This document shows positions 1-12,665 of a DNA stretch of 64,000 nt, in pieces. The DNA is from Allium sativum (lineage: Eukaryota; Streptophyta; Magnoliopsida; Asparagales; Amaryllidaceae): the NCBI GenBank assembly GCA_030737875.1, contig CM060924.1, forward strand, positions 149,910,197 to 149,974,196, in the 5' to 3' direction. The notes below the pieces were generated by a model. That model saw only the letters and a program-made list of their open reading frames with translations, searched no databases and had not been told where the DNA came from. Position 1 is the stretch's first letter. Every line of letters begins with the position of its first letter. A program made the position numbers and the translations under genes.

Positions 1-532
1 GAAGCATAGTTTAATTTTATGTTTTGTTATTGTACACTTGAATCACGTTTAACTTTTATTTAAAAAATCTTGTTATTGTAGACTTCATAATTTTTTTTTC
101 ACTTGATCTTATTTTCACTTGCAACTTTTTTATTTATAATTTTTTTTCTTGATACTTATTAGTAGTTTTTTTTAAAACATTTTGTATAAAAGTGTGTTTT
201 CGTGCATTTTTTCTGAGAGTTTTATATCACTATAATTGACAAATAGAAATAAATCTCATTATAACTCACAATTATAAGAATAAATTTTAAACTTGTAGGA
301 TACAATTATATCCATCAATTATTTTAAATGTACAATATGAACTTATCAAATTTTCTGTATATATTATATTTTACATAAAAAATATTAAATACATGCATAA
401 AGTATGGTAGTGCTTGTATTTGAAGTCTTGAACGTTTTGGATATGACACAAAATATGCACAAAAAAATCAAAATAAAATTCAGTTGGACAAAATATACTT
501 GATCACTTCTTTTTTCTAAATGAACGCAATAG
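1..532. other. AT-rich DNA without recognised gene
   Basis: Long A and T runs with stop codons in all frames. I see no open frame, RNA gene or element terminus that I can support. Confidence 0.5.
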
Positions 533-1015
533 CGAGCGCTATAGCGCATAGAGCAAGCCTTGAGCTATTTTGCGCTATAGACTACACTGATCTAAACTAT
601 GTAGGATAATAAAACATATGTCAGTTCTAAACGTCGGTATGCTAAGATCAATCAATTGCATAATTGTAAGGTTATTAACTCGTTGATGAAAATCAAATAG
701 ATAATAATGATGTAATTATGTTTCCATATAATTGAAAAAAAGATGATAATATAGTTATTCACATTTCATGTTATCAGTTATTGTGATAATAATAGTTATA
801 GTAGTAGTGATGGTGGTTGTAGTGATGGTAAGTGTATTTGTAGCAGTCGTAATTACAGTTTGAAATGCAAAAGAGTTAAAGAAAAAAATCATCATAAAAT
901 AAAGAAAAAGCGCGCCATTTTGCGCCATGCGCCATTTTGCGCGCCTTTTCATGTGCGCGCGCCGCAAGCAATATTGGCGCAAACGCCACGCCATGGGCAT
1001 GCCTAGGCGCACCTC
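533..1015. repeat. GC-rich palindromic islands
   Basis: Two islands of GCGC-type palindromes stand out of AT-rich DNA. The first, about 533-586, contains GCGCTATAGCGC-like words. The second, about 908-1012, repeats GCGCGCCATTTTGCGCC-like units. Between them (about 770-870) is a degenerate trinucleotide stretch rich in GTA, GTG and ATA. Open frames over this region look like by-products of the repeats. The origin is unknown; it could be the inner part of a transposon. Confidence 0.45.
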
Positions 1016-2867
1016 TCACAACTATGTCATCTATGCAAATTGATCATAATTTTTCAATCAAGTACTACTATTATAGTTTGAGCAACAATTTAACCAAGAT
1101 TTTGAAGTAAAATCACAATGACGCGACATAAGCTGCCATACATAGCAAGTTGGGAAAATATTTGTAGACTTAAATACTCAGTTATGACAAGAAAGTCAGA
1201 AGTTTTTACGTTGTCAAGATTATTGAATATCTCAAACCATATATCGAGCTCAACAATTCGTTTTGAAATCTATATTTTTATTCAAATCACGAATGATGAT
1301 AAGGTGGATAAAGTTCTGATTATCATTGAAAATGATGCAATCATGCAATATATTATCTGGGTATGTAATCTATGTTGAACTAGTCGACGGATATACAAAT
1401 GTTACTTGGGTACACTCCCCTTAGGCTGACACACATTGAAAAGTCATGGTCACTATCATTTTTTTGTTGTAGTCATGTTTCAGATGTAAAGACACTCAAC
1501 CATAGCTATCGTCGTTGTCAAGTATGCACATATTGTATTTTCATTTTTTTTTATTAGTATTTTGAATGTTCAGCTTATTGACTAAGCAGGATAATTAGTC
1601 GCTGTTGAGCCGGGTGGAATTATGGCAAGACTAACCCACTACTTTCCTCTATTGCTAAAGGCAATGGCATTATATATTCATCATCAATATATCATTCAGG
1701 TTCTATTTTCTTTTTCTTTTAGGTAGGAGGGTTATTTTCAGTAATATTATCCTGTAAATAGTCATTTTTGATTAGCTTGGCATTGGTACATGGTTCTTTC
1801 AAAATAACAATTGCATTATTCATATGGAAAAGCAAGAGTATGATTTTGTTTTCTTCTACAGGCTTTTCATCTCCATGCTTCTAGACTTTAGCATACACCT
1901 TATTATTGTGTCTGACACACTTTCTGAACTGGTTCACAAAATTTTAGATTTAACATAGTTGTGAAGATGAGAAGCTAGATACATACGTATGGTAATATGA
2001 TGAGACAAGTATAGTCGTGTTAGTTTAAAAAAAAAATCTAAATAGAAGCAATTCAGAGTGCAGTAGAATTTACAAACATACTTGAAGTGACTGCACTATC
2101 ACAAGAATGGATTATTGGTGCCAATTTCGCAATGTTACAATAATTGTGGCTTATAAAGGAGTGCTTTCTGTATAAGTTGGATAATATTGTCATAAACTGG
2201 GCAATATTTTAGCATAAAACTGCAATATATGAGATGTATAGTATTGATATCAAACTTAAGCTCTCCTTTTTTTGGTGTTAGATCTTGGATTTTAGTCGCT
2301 ACTGCCATTGTTTTGATCGTTAGAACCCATTTTTGGAACTTTGGATGAAACTGACACTGTGTTGCTTCCTATGGTGAAAATGTATATACTAATATTATGA
2401 TTTTGCAGGGATAATAAGATGTAATTCTGTCCATCTCAACGCACACTGCATTTCCCCTCATTGGCGTCTACAATGGCCTAAACTCTATAGTATAGTTTGT
2501 AGGTGTGGAAAGAATGGTTTTTTCATAGATAGATTGGCAAAAGGATGTCGAATATAATATTTTTTTGATGTATCAGGCAAATATTATGACTATGGCGTTT
2601 TATTTGTTGTGTCACTTTGATGTAACTGACAGTATCAAGACAATGTATATTGTTTGCTTTCATCAATGAAAATATCTATGTTGTAATGATAGATTATATA
2701 ATATTTAAGTTGTATTTTATTTGTTAAATGTTGCATTCATATCTACAAAATAGTATATTCTTGCTATTCCTATTTTATAGTAATTCGTTTTGACAAACAA
2801 GCAACCCAATAGCTATAAATATATTGCATAATTATTTGAAAATTTAGTCAGTAGTAGGGGAAATAAT
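1016..2867. other. No recognised feature
   Basis: About 1.85 kb of AT-rich sequence. The longest frame (1118-1378, plus, 86 codons) has no recognisable motif and no conserved codon pattern. If the hairpin cluster that follows is a CACTA end, this stretch may be its interior. Confidence 0.4.
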
Positions 2868-3096
2868 AACCGCCTCTATTGTTTATGAGCAGCTCTGCAT
2901 CCAACGTGGCAGCCTCGGTAATAGGGGCAAATTATGAATCTCATCTGCCCCTATATATTATTAAGGACGCTGGTTTTTGAGGCAAATCATCTTTTGCCTC
3001 TCATGTTTTCAAGGGCAGTTTAAGAATATTTAATGTCCCTAATAATTTTAGCTGAGGCATTTTCAAATGCCCTTACTAATCAAATATTTGGTAGTG
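2868..3096. mobile_element. CACTA-like transposon end with hairpin-rich subterminal region
   Basis: The right edge reads, on the minus strand, CACTACCAAATATTTG (3081-3096), the form expected of an EnSpm/CACTA terminus. The 230 bases inside it hold at least four different imperfect hairpins: about 2928-2965 (AGGGGCAAAT paired with a later TGCCCCT), about 2977-3000 (GAGGCAAA with TTTGCCTC), about 3013-3045 (AGGGCA with TGTCCCT) and about 3053-3073 (GAGGCAT with ATGCCC). Short subterminal repeats in both orientations are usual for this superfamily. The opposite terminus was not found, so this rests on one end only. Confidence 0.35.
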
Positions 3097-3663
3097 TGTA
3101 GTCCTTTATTTTACGTTTCAGTATGTGTTAATGTTGAAGAAGCATGGAAAGGGATGGGCGCACAGCGTAGTGATGTTGTATGACAATAGTTGGGCGAAAA
3201 TGGTTCGTGAATGGAGAAGAAGTGGCACAGTAAAACATGGGTAGAAAAGGATAAGGGTTCATGTATGGGAAACAAGAATGTACAAGTGCCATTTTCGAAG
3301 CAGTGGCCTCCTGTTTAGGGTAGTGGTGGAGAGGCCAGTTACCAAGAAGGGGTGGCGATGGCGATAAGATGGTGTGGAGGTTTCGGTGCAGTAGAGGACT
3401 GAGATGGAGCACTGATGGGTATTTGAACACGTGAAGCAATCAGAAAAGAATAGAAGCAGTAGCGGTGGACGTTGGAACCATACGAAAGCTGGCTACGCTA
3501 TGAAGTGGGAACACGTTTGAATTTCTGTCAGATTAAAACGTCTGGTGCAACCAACTGACGCAAATTGTTATTTAACGGTTAACGCGCAATGATGAGTAAA
3601 TTCACTCACTCTGTTTAATTTTAAAATATATTATAATTATATTTTAATATTGATTGAATGATG
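3097..3663. other. No recognised feature
   Basis: A stretch of higher GC content than its surroundings. A minus frame at 3128-3439 shows no known domain. It is probably non-coding. Confidence 0.35.
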
Positions 3664-5949
3664 TGTGATGGTCGGTTAGGTAGATTACAATTAAATTGGT
3701 TGAAATATATGTATATGGTTGCATATATATACATCATTGATTGATACGGATCCCCTCGATTATAATATTCCATCCTATGGAATTAGTGTTAATTGTATGG
3801 ACTAACATTGGTGGATGCAGGAAACCGGTTGGAGGAACCCGACCGGATTCCATAATATTTATATGTACTGTTGTTTTATATTACGATATATGTGCACTGT
3901 GTGAACCCCAATAACATTATTAGGAACTGGAACTATGATTCGACGATGTCGAATGTATTAATAGTAAAACATTTTTAGGAATGATAATCTGATAGGATAG
4001 TTAATATTTAGTTTTAAACCAATAAATTATAATAGGATATGTAACCAATATTTAGTTATAAACTTGGTATTGATATAACAAGAACCTGAATTGGAAACAG
4101 AGTCCATCAAATGAAATGGAATATGGCAGTGTATTACATTAGTTATGAATGGGAAATATGGCAGCGTATTGCAGTAGTTATAAAGAAAAATATAGCAGCG
4201 TATTGCATTAGTTAAAATATAACGGTTTTAAAGTGCGTCGATAAGTTATAATGTTTTAAAAAGATATACTGAGCATGATAAGGAAAGTGATATAGTGTTA
4301 AAGAAATTAGAACACGTTGTACGTTGGTTGAGTTGAGTAACTTTCGAGCGTCAATCTGATGTTGGTTTCGGCCTTCGGGGTTGATACTTAGAAATTTATT
4401 CACTCACCGATTTATAACGAGGAACTAATAGAGTAGAAGTGAAGGGAAGTAAGGAAAAGTTTATAAAATATGGGAAACTAGAAAGTTAGTATTAAATAAA
4501 AGGGCCAGTGTTTGTGAATGGATGTTTGTTTTTACTTCGATAGTTAAATAACCGACTATCGAAGTGTTTTGACCATCGTTGTCAATACGGAGAGACTGGT
4601 TGGATATATTATCTGAAAACTACTCCATATAGGCATAAGCGCTGCGAATTAGATTATGCTGAAGACAATTGAAGACGGAGTGAAATGCAAGGGTCGTCCT
4701 GTTCCAGAATAGGTGCTGTTTGTTGTCCAGTCCCAGAACAACTTGTATGGACGAGTGTCTGACATAGTATACCTAACAAATCACATACAGTTGATATCTT
4801 AAAGGTATTACGTCTGGTGGTGGAGGAATTCGTTCCTCTTAGCTTTTTATACTAGTGATATTTTTAGAAATCGATTAGTGAATTGACGGGTTTGACGATG
4901 TGACATTCAAACTGAATGGTGATCAGATGTTCTGAAGATAGACGTAGCCTCTAACCTCACAATCGGATATGACAGAAGTTGGGCTAGGCAGCATAGCTAG
5001 TTGGGTCATACCCAAGCAGGGTGTATTGTCACCGATCTAGAGAAAATTCATATTTGTTCTTCTTTTCGATTCTGTATCTACATATTACGGTCGGATGGCC
5101 AACAACCGTAGTGGCAATATATTCGCTACACTCAAGCTATATGAGTGGGTGGTCATGTTTGGCCGGGTTGCAAGATGTTCTTGTTGAACCTGCAGTATAT
5201 ACCCTCTAGGGTACGCTGATCGGAAGGTGCTCCCATACCTTGTCTGTTGGAATCCAATCCCCAATAAGCACCCTGCGGTTTGTGATTTTAAACCATATAT
5301 ATGTGGAGCGTGAGATGCAAGCGTTCTGCTACTTGGTTATTTATATTGATTAGACATTATTATAATATCACTGGATTTTGATATCAAAATAGTTTGGGTT
5401 ATAGTAAGGTAAAAACCGTCCGTGTTTATGTGTGGGCTGGTCTTACCATTATCCTTTTATTTCGAAAGGATTTTCAAAGTTAAACAGTGTGGTTGGAATT
5501 TACTCGCACCAGTCCCACAACTGACCTAGAGTTTATTTTGTTTGTTTTTTCCTTAACTCTTGGGTGCCCAAATTTGTACGGGCATACAAGTGTTTCAGGC
5601 TTTGCAGATTCACTTGGAGGAGCTGGAAGCAGAAGGCTTCACCATTAGTTCGTTAGAGATTATTTCCGCTGTCATATATATGAGTTGTACTCTGATATGG
5701 TATATATATACAAATTCAGTTTGTGTATTTCAAAGTTATGTTATAATACATGATATTTGTTCCGCTGTGAGATTCGTGTTTACTCTGATTCTGTTCAGTT
5801 GAGTTCTTCTTATTCTATTCTATTAGTTCTATCTTATCTATCTAATCCTCTAACTTCTTTCTATTAATGATCTGAATTTTCGTGCACTTTGAGTTGAATG
5901 TGTAGGATATTGGTCAGCTCAAATTGGTACGGATTTTCAGGCCATCACA
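3664..5949 (+). mobile_element. LTR remnant E, Ty3/gypsy type, plus strand
   Basis: The segment around 4990-5060 is clearly related to the LTR of element B on the opposite strand (53080-53150) and to LTR I (43834-43900). All three contain a GGGTCAT.CCCAAGCAGGG block followed by CTAGAG. The 3' part carries the TTCCGCTGTGAGATTC motif at about 5759. The end is placed at CCATCACA (5949). The left end is less certain: TGTGATGG at 3664 mirrors the right end, but I see no matching 5-bp target duplication. A roughly 35-bp unit containing ATGGCAGCGTATTGCA is repeated three times at about 4125-4215. Confidence 0.45.
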
Positions 5950-6107
5950 TGTTATGCTGTGTAACTCTGATGATTATATTTGTTCCAGTGTAATTTGTTG
6001 TACATTATTTGGGGTAATGATATATTTCTTTTCTGCTGTTATTGTTTATGTGTTATATTCCAAAGATTATCCTCACTTCCGTGGCACGGGAGTTTGGGTC
6101 GTCACAA
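5950..6107 (+). mobile_element. Terminal piece of another LTR (D)
   Basis: The sequence ends in GGGTCGTCACA at 6107, the usual inverted form of a TGTGACGACCC start. A degenerate TTTGTTCCAGTGTAATTTG (about 5979) resembles the motif seen upstream of other LTR ends here. Its start was not found, so E may lie inside it. The DNA to the right (from 6108) belongs to LTR F'. Confidence 0.35.
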
Positions 6108-9100
6108 TTAAAGAACAAATGTTATTTAAAACACCATTCACGATAAACCCAAAAGTCCAATTTTTAATTCAATTCCAATTAAATATTAATTAATTGGTAG
6201 CTTCACTAAATCTTAATTAAAAGATTTATTCTTTTCTCAATAGGGTTTAAGAAAGGTGTTATTAAAGACGACATTCACGATAAACGCCAAAATCCAGTTT
6301 GATATTAAATACAAGGCTCTGAATAGAAATTATATCAGCTTATATTGAATATCAAATTCTGAAACTAACAGATATCGTATTGGGAATAACGATATCTGTA
6401 TCTTCCAAATTCCTCACCAATATCCGTATAATTACGGAATCCAGTAACAAATAATTTCGAAGATTATTACCACTAAAATCCATTCCAATTCATATGTTGG
6501 AAAATTCTGGTTATATTAAAGCCATTTTACGAATCCAATTTATTAATTTAAAAACCATTGGATTCTAATCTAGTTAATCACTAGTTCATTTGGATAAAAA
6601 TATATTTTTATCCTTTCGAACTTGGAATTTTTCATCCAAAAATTTTCCCAAATCATTTATTATGATTTTACACAATTTTTCCATATTTTTAATAATTTTT
6701 ATAAGGCCCCTTATAGTCGGTTTCCAATAACGGCCACCAAACTACATCCATAGCGACCTTTTCCAAAATTGATTCAGACATATTTTAAAATCTAACTATT
6801 AGATTTCAAATCTCATATATTCATTGGAAAGCTCTTTTCGATACGTACCCAACGGGTCCGATTTTTGGAGAATCCGACGGTCGGATCTTCCGTTACATCA
6901 ATTTAAAGTCAATGGTTGAAATTCGTGAATAGTCGTTACGTGGCGCGTTCTATTCACGCCATTTAATATATATAATATATATATCGTCGATTTTCATTTA
7001 GAACATATTTTATAAATTCGTTTATAAATTCATTTCAAAATGATTTCAACTTCATTTTCAATTTTAAATCAAAATTGAATATCCCATATCATTATAATAT
7101 TAAAATGATAATATTTTCAAAATATCTGATTTTGAAATCCATTTCTTTTTCGCATTCATTATCAAATGAATAAAACCGATCGGTAAACTCATTCTATTTA
7201 AATGGCGTTTCTATACTTAACTCGGCTTCCATATTTTTATATATTTCCGTGTCTATCCAAAATAGGACATCAAAATCATATTTTGATTCTTCACGGAATA
7301 TTATTTTAAAATATTCGTTGTTTCTAAATCTGAATGTGACTCAATCAATTACCATATAATTTTAGTTATATGGATTTCATACATCAATGTATTCAAAAAT
7401 AATGATAAATAATCATCAAAAAGTCAATTCACATCTAGAGTTCAATTTACAACTGTATAAGCATTAAATAATTAAATAACGCTTATCAAATTGTGTCAAC
7501 CCATCGATTGACATATAATTAAATTCGGGGGAGATGTGAATAGATTATCATCCCCAAACCCGTGTGGGGTTGCCAAACAACAACAATCGATTCAAAATAA
7601 TCACTGATTAATAAATTTAACCGATTCTAATTCAATTTGAATTATTTTTCTAATTAGCCAATTTTCACTGTTTAAAATATAAATAGATGTTTATAATTTA
7701 ATTTCAACTACCACAAAATAATATTAAATTGTTTTTAATATTTTTAACATTTCAGCATCACAATCAAAACACAATACAATCAATTAAATCGTCCATGTTC
7801 TATGGACAAGGGAGGTGAGCTAACAAGCACCGTATACAATTTATAATGATTAAAACAGATAAAAATCTACACTGGAAATTCTATATATTTTCAGTTACAA
7901 AATAAATAAATCACTGTATAGTAATTTTAGTGAGAGAATTATCACATTGGGTTCCACTTCGTCATTATTTAATGGAGATTTTATTTTAATAAAATTAAAC
8001 CGGATGTTTAATTTTATCAAAAACTCCACAGTTCTCGTTCTCGTCCCAATCAATTTTGAAATGTAGAATTTGTCTTCACGATCCCAACGAATCTGAAATC
8101 GTTCAATTCAGTTACTGTTTGGATAAGATATGAGGATTTATACATATTGATTACAAAATGGAATAATTAAATAATTAATTTAAAACTAATAACATTTAAA
8201 CACTCTTCCTTAATCTCCCTCCCGTCGTCTTCTTTCTAGAACCAAAGAAACCCATTCACGATCCTCAAATCACTAACCGCACGCTACACGAGGACACCGG
8301 AGTTTGATCCGATGTCGCAACTATGGCCGTCGTCCCTTGCTCCCCCTTCGCCAGAAGCGGTGCGCCGTCCTACGCCATCCATCACCCAGAAATTTGGTTT
8401 GATCGCAAGCCCTTTAAGGTGGAAAATAAAACACAATACTCCATGAATTCCAATCAAACCTATACAGATTTAATGCTGATTCAAATCTCTATAGTTTTTA
8501 TTTAATAATCATGTATTAATTCGCCATGTTTTCGGAGATTTAAGAGAAAAAGGATCGGGCTATTCCAGCCCTTCTTTCTGAAATGGCGGCGGATTTCTGG
8601 GGTACACGGAGTAGGGTTTATATAGGGTTATATATAATATATTTTATTATTATTTTAATTTCCAAAAGTCTGATTTTTCATTCGAACTCCAAATCGAACC
8701 CAACGACTGTCGCCCCTAGCTAAATACCCCCATTTCGGACACAATGGAATATTTTTCCTAAGCAAATTCGACTGTTTAGATAGTTTTCATTAAAATTAAA
8801 ATATAAATTAATATAATGGTCAATATTGAATTCCAGCGTACATGTTAATTTACCGGGGCCATATACTAACTAGAAAAAATACAAAAAAACAAATCTAGCT
8901 ATATTTTAATGATATGGTCCTAAAATAACTAATTTCATTGAATTTGGAGGCCGTTTAACAAACGAACTTTTTATTGGTCAATTAAATTCAAACTAACATT
9001 CAAAACACGTTTAAATTTACTACGCTCACATATTAATTCCATAAATTATGAGTTTTTAAACATAGTAATAATTTGACATTTCGGATCCAACAAAAGTGGT

Positions 9101-9534
9101 TTCATCGAAAACGAAGGTAGTTTGCAAAATGGCTATTTTTAAGGGCTATATATTATATTAATATATATATATATAAATTCCATAGTGACTATTCTGAATT
9201 TTAAACTGGACATAACTTTCAATTTATAAAGTGAAATCTCAGTTTCTTACATTCGTCAGAAAGATATAACTAAACAGATTCAAACGTTTCTGGTTTTACT
9301 GAAATTCGTTTTATTTTGAATCATGTACATTCGTTTGAAAATAAAAATCGAATTTTCAAACTACCGCGCCATTTCATGTTCGTTTTATAATTAAAATAAA
9401 TTTATACATTTTAACTTCATTTAAATAAACTTTTAGTTGTTATAATTTATAATTAATCATTTTATATTCTCAAAATCCATTATAATAGCAAAAATAAAAA
9501 TTTTAAAATGGTTCAGAAATTCCGGGTTGTTACA
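6108..9534 (-). mobile_element. LTR F', Ty3/gypsy type, minus strand, truncated
   Basis: Read on the minus strand it begins TGTAACAACCCGG at 9534. It runs parallel to LTR F (from 9866), with shared blocks such as GGCGCGGTAGTT, the region with CGACAGTCGTTGGG (8700-8715 here, 10680-10700 in F), and repeated TCGTGAA-type blocks near 6130-6290 that match 14010-14200 in F. The two copies look about 20 percent diverged by eye. A TATA box (minus strand TATATAAA, 8617-8624) lies about 0.9 kb from the LTR start. The left edge is cut at 6107 by LTR D. Frames inside it, for example 8323-8505, are not supported as genes. Confidence 0.6.
8617..8624 (-). promoter_or_regulatory. Candidate TATA box of LTR F'
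   Basis: TATATAAA on the minus strand, inside the LTR about 0.9 kb from its 5' end, at the place where U3 would give way to R. Position and sequence are the only evidence. Confidence 0.35.
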
Positions 9535-9860
9535 ATAGCATATATATAACTTACCAATTAATCCATAGTTAACATGTTATTGGAATAAAAGTGGATAATA
9601 TACAAGCACGGGTATGAATAACGAATGTTTAAAATTTTGATGGGTTATTAATAAGAATAAAATTTAAGTTATGGAATGAACGATATATACTTGGTCATGT
9701 TTGAAACTGAATTCTACTAGGTAATGAAGATAAACCAAATCAATGAAATAAGCTAGTAAAATAATTTTTTTGGTTATAAATTAAATTGTATTGCCATTAA
9801 TGGTTAGATATTCGATGACTTAAGATAATCGATATTACCAAGTCCAAAATAAATGATTTA
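9535..9860 (+). mobile_element. Internal 3' region of retrotransposon G, left piece
   Basis: AT-rich non-coding DNA between LTR F' and LTR F. Because F is a clean insertion with target duplication CTTGT, this piece and 16250-16685 were once contiguous. Together they look like the untranslated 3' end of the plus-strand element whose LTR starts at 16686. No open frame remains. Confidence 0.4.
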
Positions 9861-11456
9861 CTTGTTTTAACAACCCGAAAATTATGAGCCAATTTAAAAA
9901 TTTTATTTTGGAGATTTTAGCGAATTTTGAATATTTAAAATGAATTATTTTAAATAATAACGATGGAAAATTTATTTTCGACGAAGTTAGAACGAGGAAA
10001 TTTATTTTAATTATAACGAGCCTGAAATGGCGCGGTAGTTCGAAAATTCGATTTCGAATTTCAATTGATTATACAGAATTCAATATAATTCAGAATTGAA
10101 CGAAACAAGAAATATTTGAATCTGGTTAATAATATCTTTCAAACGAAGTTAAGAAACTGAGTCTTCACTTTATAGAGCGTAAGATACGTCCAGTTTAAAA
10201 TTTGAAATAGTCGCTGTGGAGTTTATATAAATTTTAATATATATAAAGGCCTTAAAAATAGCCATTTTGCAAACGACCTCTGTTTTCGACGAAACCAGTT
10301 TTGTTGGATCCGTGATCTCAAATTATTGCTAGATTCCAATTTTCATAATTTTCTGAATCAATATGTGAGTGTGGCACACTGAAACGCGTTTGACCAATTT
10401 CAGTTGATTTTAATCGACTGGAAAATGGCCATTTTTCAAACGGTCTCAGAATTCGATGAAATTAATTTTGTTAGGACCGTATCGTCGATATGAAGTTAGA
10501 AATAATTTTTCGGGAATTTTTAGAGTTCGTATGTGACCGCGGTAAAGTAAAATATATGTTAAAATCAATATTGACCGTTCTATTTAATTATATTTTAATT
10601 TAAACGGAAACTAATCGAAAAGCTAGGATTGGGTTACGAAACATATCCCATCACGTTCAGGATGGGGGTATTACCCTAGGGGCGACAGTCGTTGGGTTCG
10701 ATTTGGGATGCGCATTAAAAAGGTAACTTTTTGAATTTAAAAATAAAATAAATATAAAAATATATATTTTTTCCTTATACCCCCTCCTTTCTTTCTAACG
10801 TGGATTCAGTCAAAGGAAAAATAAAATAAAAAAACTCGAAGTCGATCCAAATCGCACCCTCCCCCTTCGTCGCATCCACCACCGCGACGACCAGCGCCCT
10901 CCGATGATCGGCCGTGACCTCTACCCCCTACCTCGCGTCCCTATCTCTCTCCTTTCCACCTCTGGAACCGTCAAAGTTCGAGCTAGGTTTTCTCCGCCTG
11001 ATGACCGCCGAACTGGCGGTGGTGGCCAGCGCTAACAGGCGCCGTCGAGGCGCAGGTGGGGGACGCCTCCGACCAGACTCCGACACCTTGGATTGTGAGC
11101 AGGTTGAAGCCCTAGTGGTTGAGTTCTTCTAAGCAATGCCTGGAGCGTGATAAACTTGGGAAGAAGGAAGGAGCGACCCATTCCTTAAGCACTATAATTA
11201 TGTCCTTAAGCATATTTAATTAAATATTAGTGTAATTAGTCTAATTACTGTACTGAAATTTATTTATATATATTTACATTGATTTAAAATCAGTTTTGTT
11301 TTTAGAGAAAAAAAAACCATAGTAAATAAATATATGTTTTTAAAATAAAAATACAACCTTTGTTTTAAAAATAGAAATACCCTTGTTCTGAAAATAAATT
11401 TTTTATCATATAAATGAGATTATTTTAAAATCTAAAATTTAATGTATATGTTATAA

Positions 11457-11770
11457 TTTATAAAAATATGATTTTTATATTAGTAGAGTATTAAAAATAT
11501 GATTTTTATGGAAGTGGTGTAATAAAGATTCGATTTTTATATATATAATAGCAATGAAAAGGAATAATTTTTATTATGAAAAGGAATGATTTTTAATCGT
11601 ATAAAGGTGAGATTTTATTTATATAAATCGCATATAAAAATATGGTTTTTATATAAATGGTTTAGAAGTAAAAATATAAATTTTATCATATAAATAGCAA
11701 GCTAAAAATACGATTTTTATCATGAAGTAGCCGTAGCGATATAAAAATGTGATTTTTATATATGTAGCGA
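11457..11770. repeat. Diverged array of an AT palindrome
   Basis: Variants of AAAAATATGATTTTTAT recur at intervals of about 30-50 bases, at about 11463, 11493, 11528, 11637, 11706 and 11740. Each is a near-palindrome able to form a short hairpin. The array is inside LTR F. Confidence 0.5.
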
Positions 11771-12264
11771 ATGCGGAGGACGAAAGTGACAAAAGGCTAG
11801 CAAGGCGAAGGTTTTCTACCTAAGAAGACTCGAGGCGTTTGGTTTAGCTATTCGGAAAGAACTTCTCACTCAAATTTATTTTCTAGTTGAATATATACTA
11901 GGATGCAGACGGTGTTTAGTAGCACCCGACACCCGTCGTCCACAGACCATGGATGGCTTGTTTGTTTATTTGATTGTTTGGTGGTTGATTTATTTGTTTG
12001 GTTTGGTTTGAAAAATAAAACGAATTGATATTAGATTGGTCTGTGTATGGCGTGGGCCATTATTAGACTGGGGACAAGGCTGGGCCTTATCCCGTTTCTA
12101 GTATCGCGCCGTTATGCCGCCGAAATTTTCTAAAATGTGTTAGAAAAATAAAAATATCATTTTAATTAGATAAATGAATAAAATGAATATCCATTTACAA
12201 ATCAAAACGATTTGTTGATGTACACCCATTTGACTGATATGGATTGGGACGTTAAATTTTACAC

Positions 12265-12665
12265 TAGGGCTGGCAATTAGAACCGAGAACCGAAAACCCG
12301 AACCGAACCGACCCGAAAAGACCCGAACCCGAACCGAACCCGATGGGTCTCGGGTCGGGTCTAGGTGATGAAAAATACCATCAAGACCCGATCAAACCCG
12401 ACCCGCATAGACCCGAACCCGAAAGACCCGACCTAAAAACACTGAAATATATATATATATTTTTAGTGTTATTATTCAATCGGACCCGAACCGACCCGAT
12501 CCGACCTGAGCTTTGACCCGACCCGACCCGAACCGACGCTCGGGTCGGGTCGGGTCCAGATTTTTGAAATGTATAGTTTAGACCCGACAAAACCCGACCC
12601 GCCTAGAACCGAGACCCGCTGGGTCGGGTCTGGGTCCATCGGGTCGGGTCTAATTGCCACCCCTA
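12265..12665. mobile_element. hAT-type MITE made of GACCCGAA repeats
   Basis: A 401-bp non-coding element. It starts TAGGGCTGGCAATTAGA and ends TCTAATTGCCACCCCTA, which are inverted repeats of each other with one mismatch. It is flanked by the 8-bp duplication TTTTACAC (12257-12264 and 12666-12673). TIRs of the TAGGGGTGGCAA type and 8-bp duplications are typical of the hAT superfamily. The interior is almost entirely the short motif GACCCGAACC in direct and inverted orientation, so the whole element can fold back on itself. Frames across it (GSGRVGS-like repeats) are artefacts. It inserted into LTR F. Confidence 0.85.

Noticed and set aside
1447..3096. Complete CACTA element starting at CACTAT near 1447 or 2095
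   Set aside because: Neither start continues as an inverted repeat of 3081-3096 and no 3-bp duplication matches, so only the right end is proposed.
3664..5949. Clean solo LTR E with target duplication
   Set aside because: The bases flanking the proposed ends (TGATG and TGTTA) do not match. The left end remains uncertain.
10914..11132. Short protein gene in LTR F (and 8323-8505 in F')
   Set aside because: Corresponding positions in the two LTR copies do not encode related peptides, and no domain is seen.
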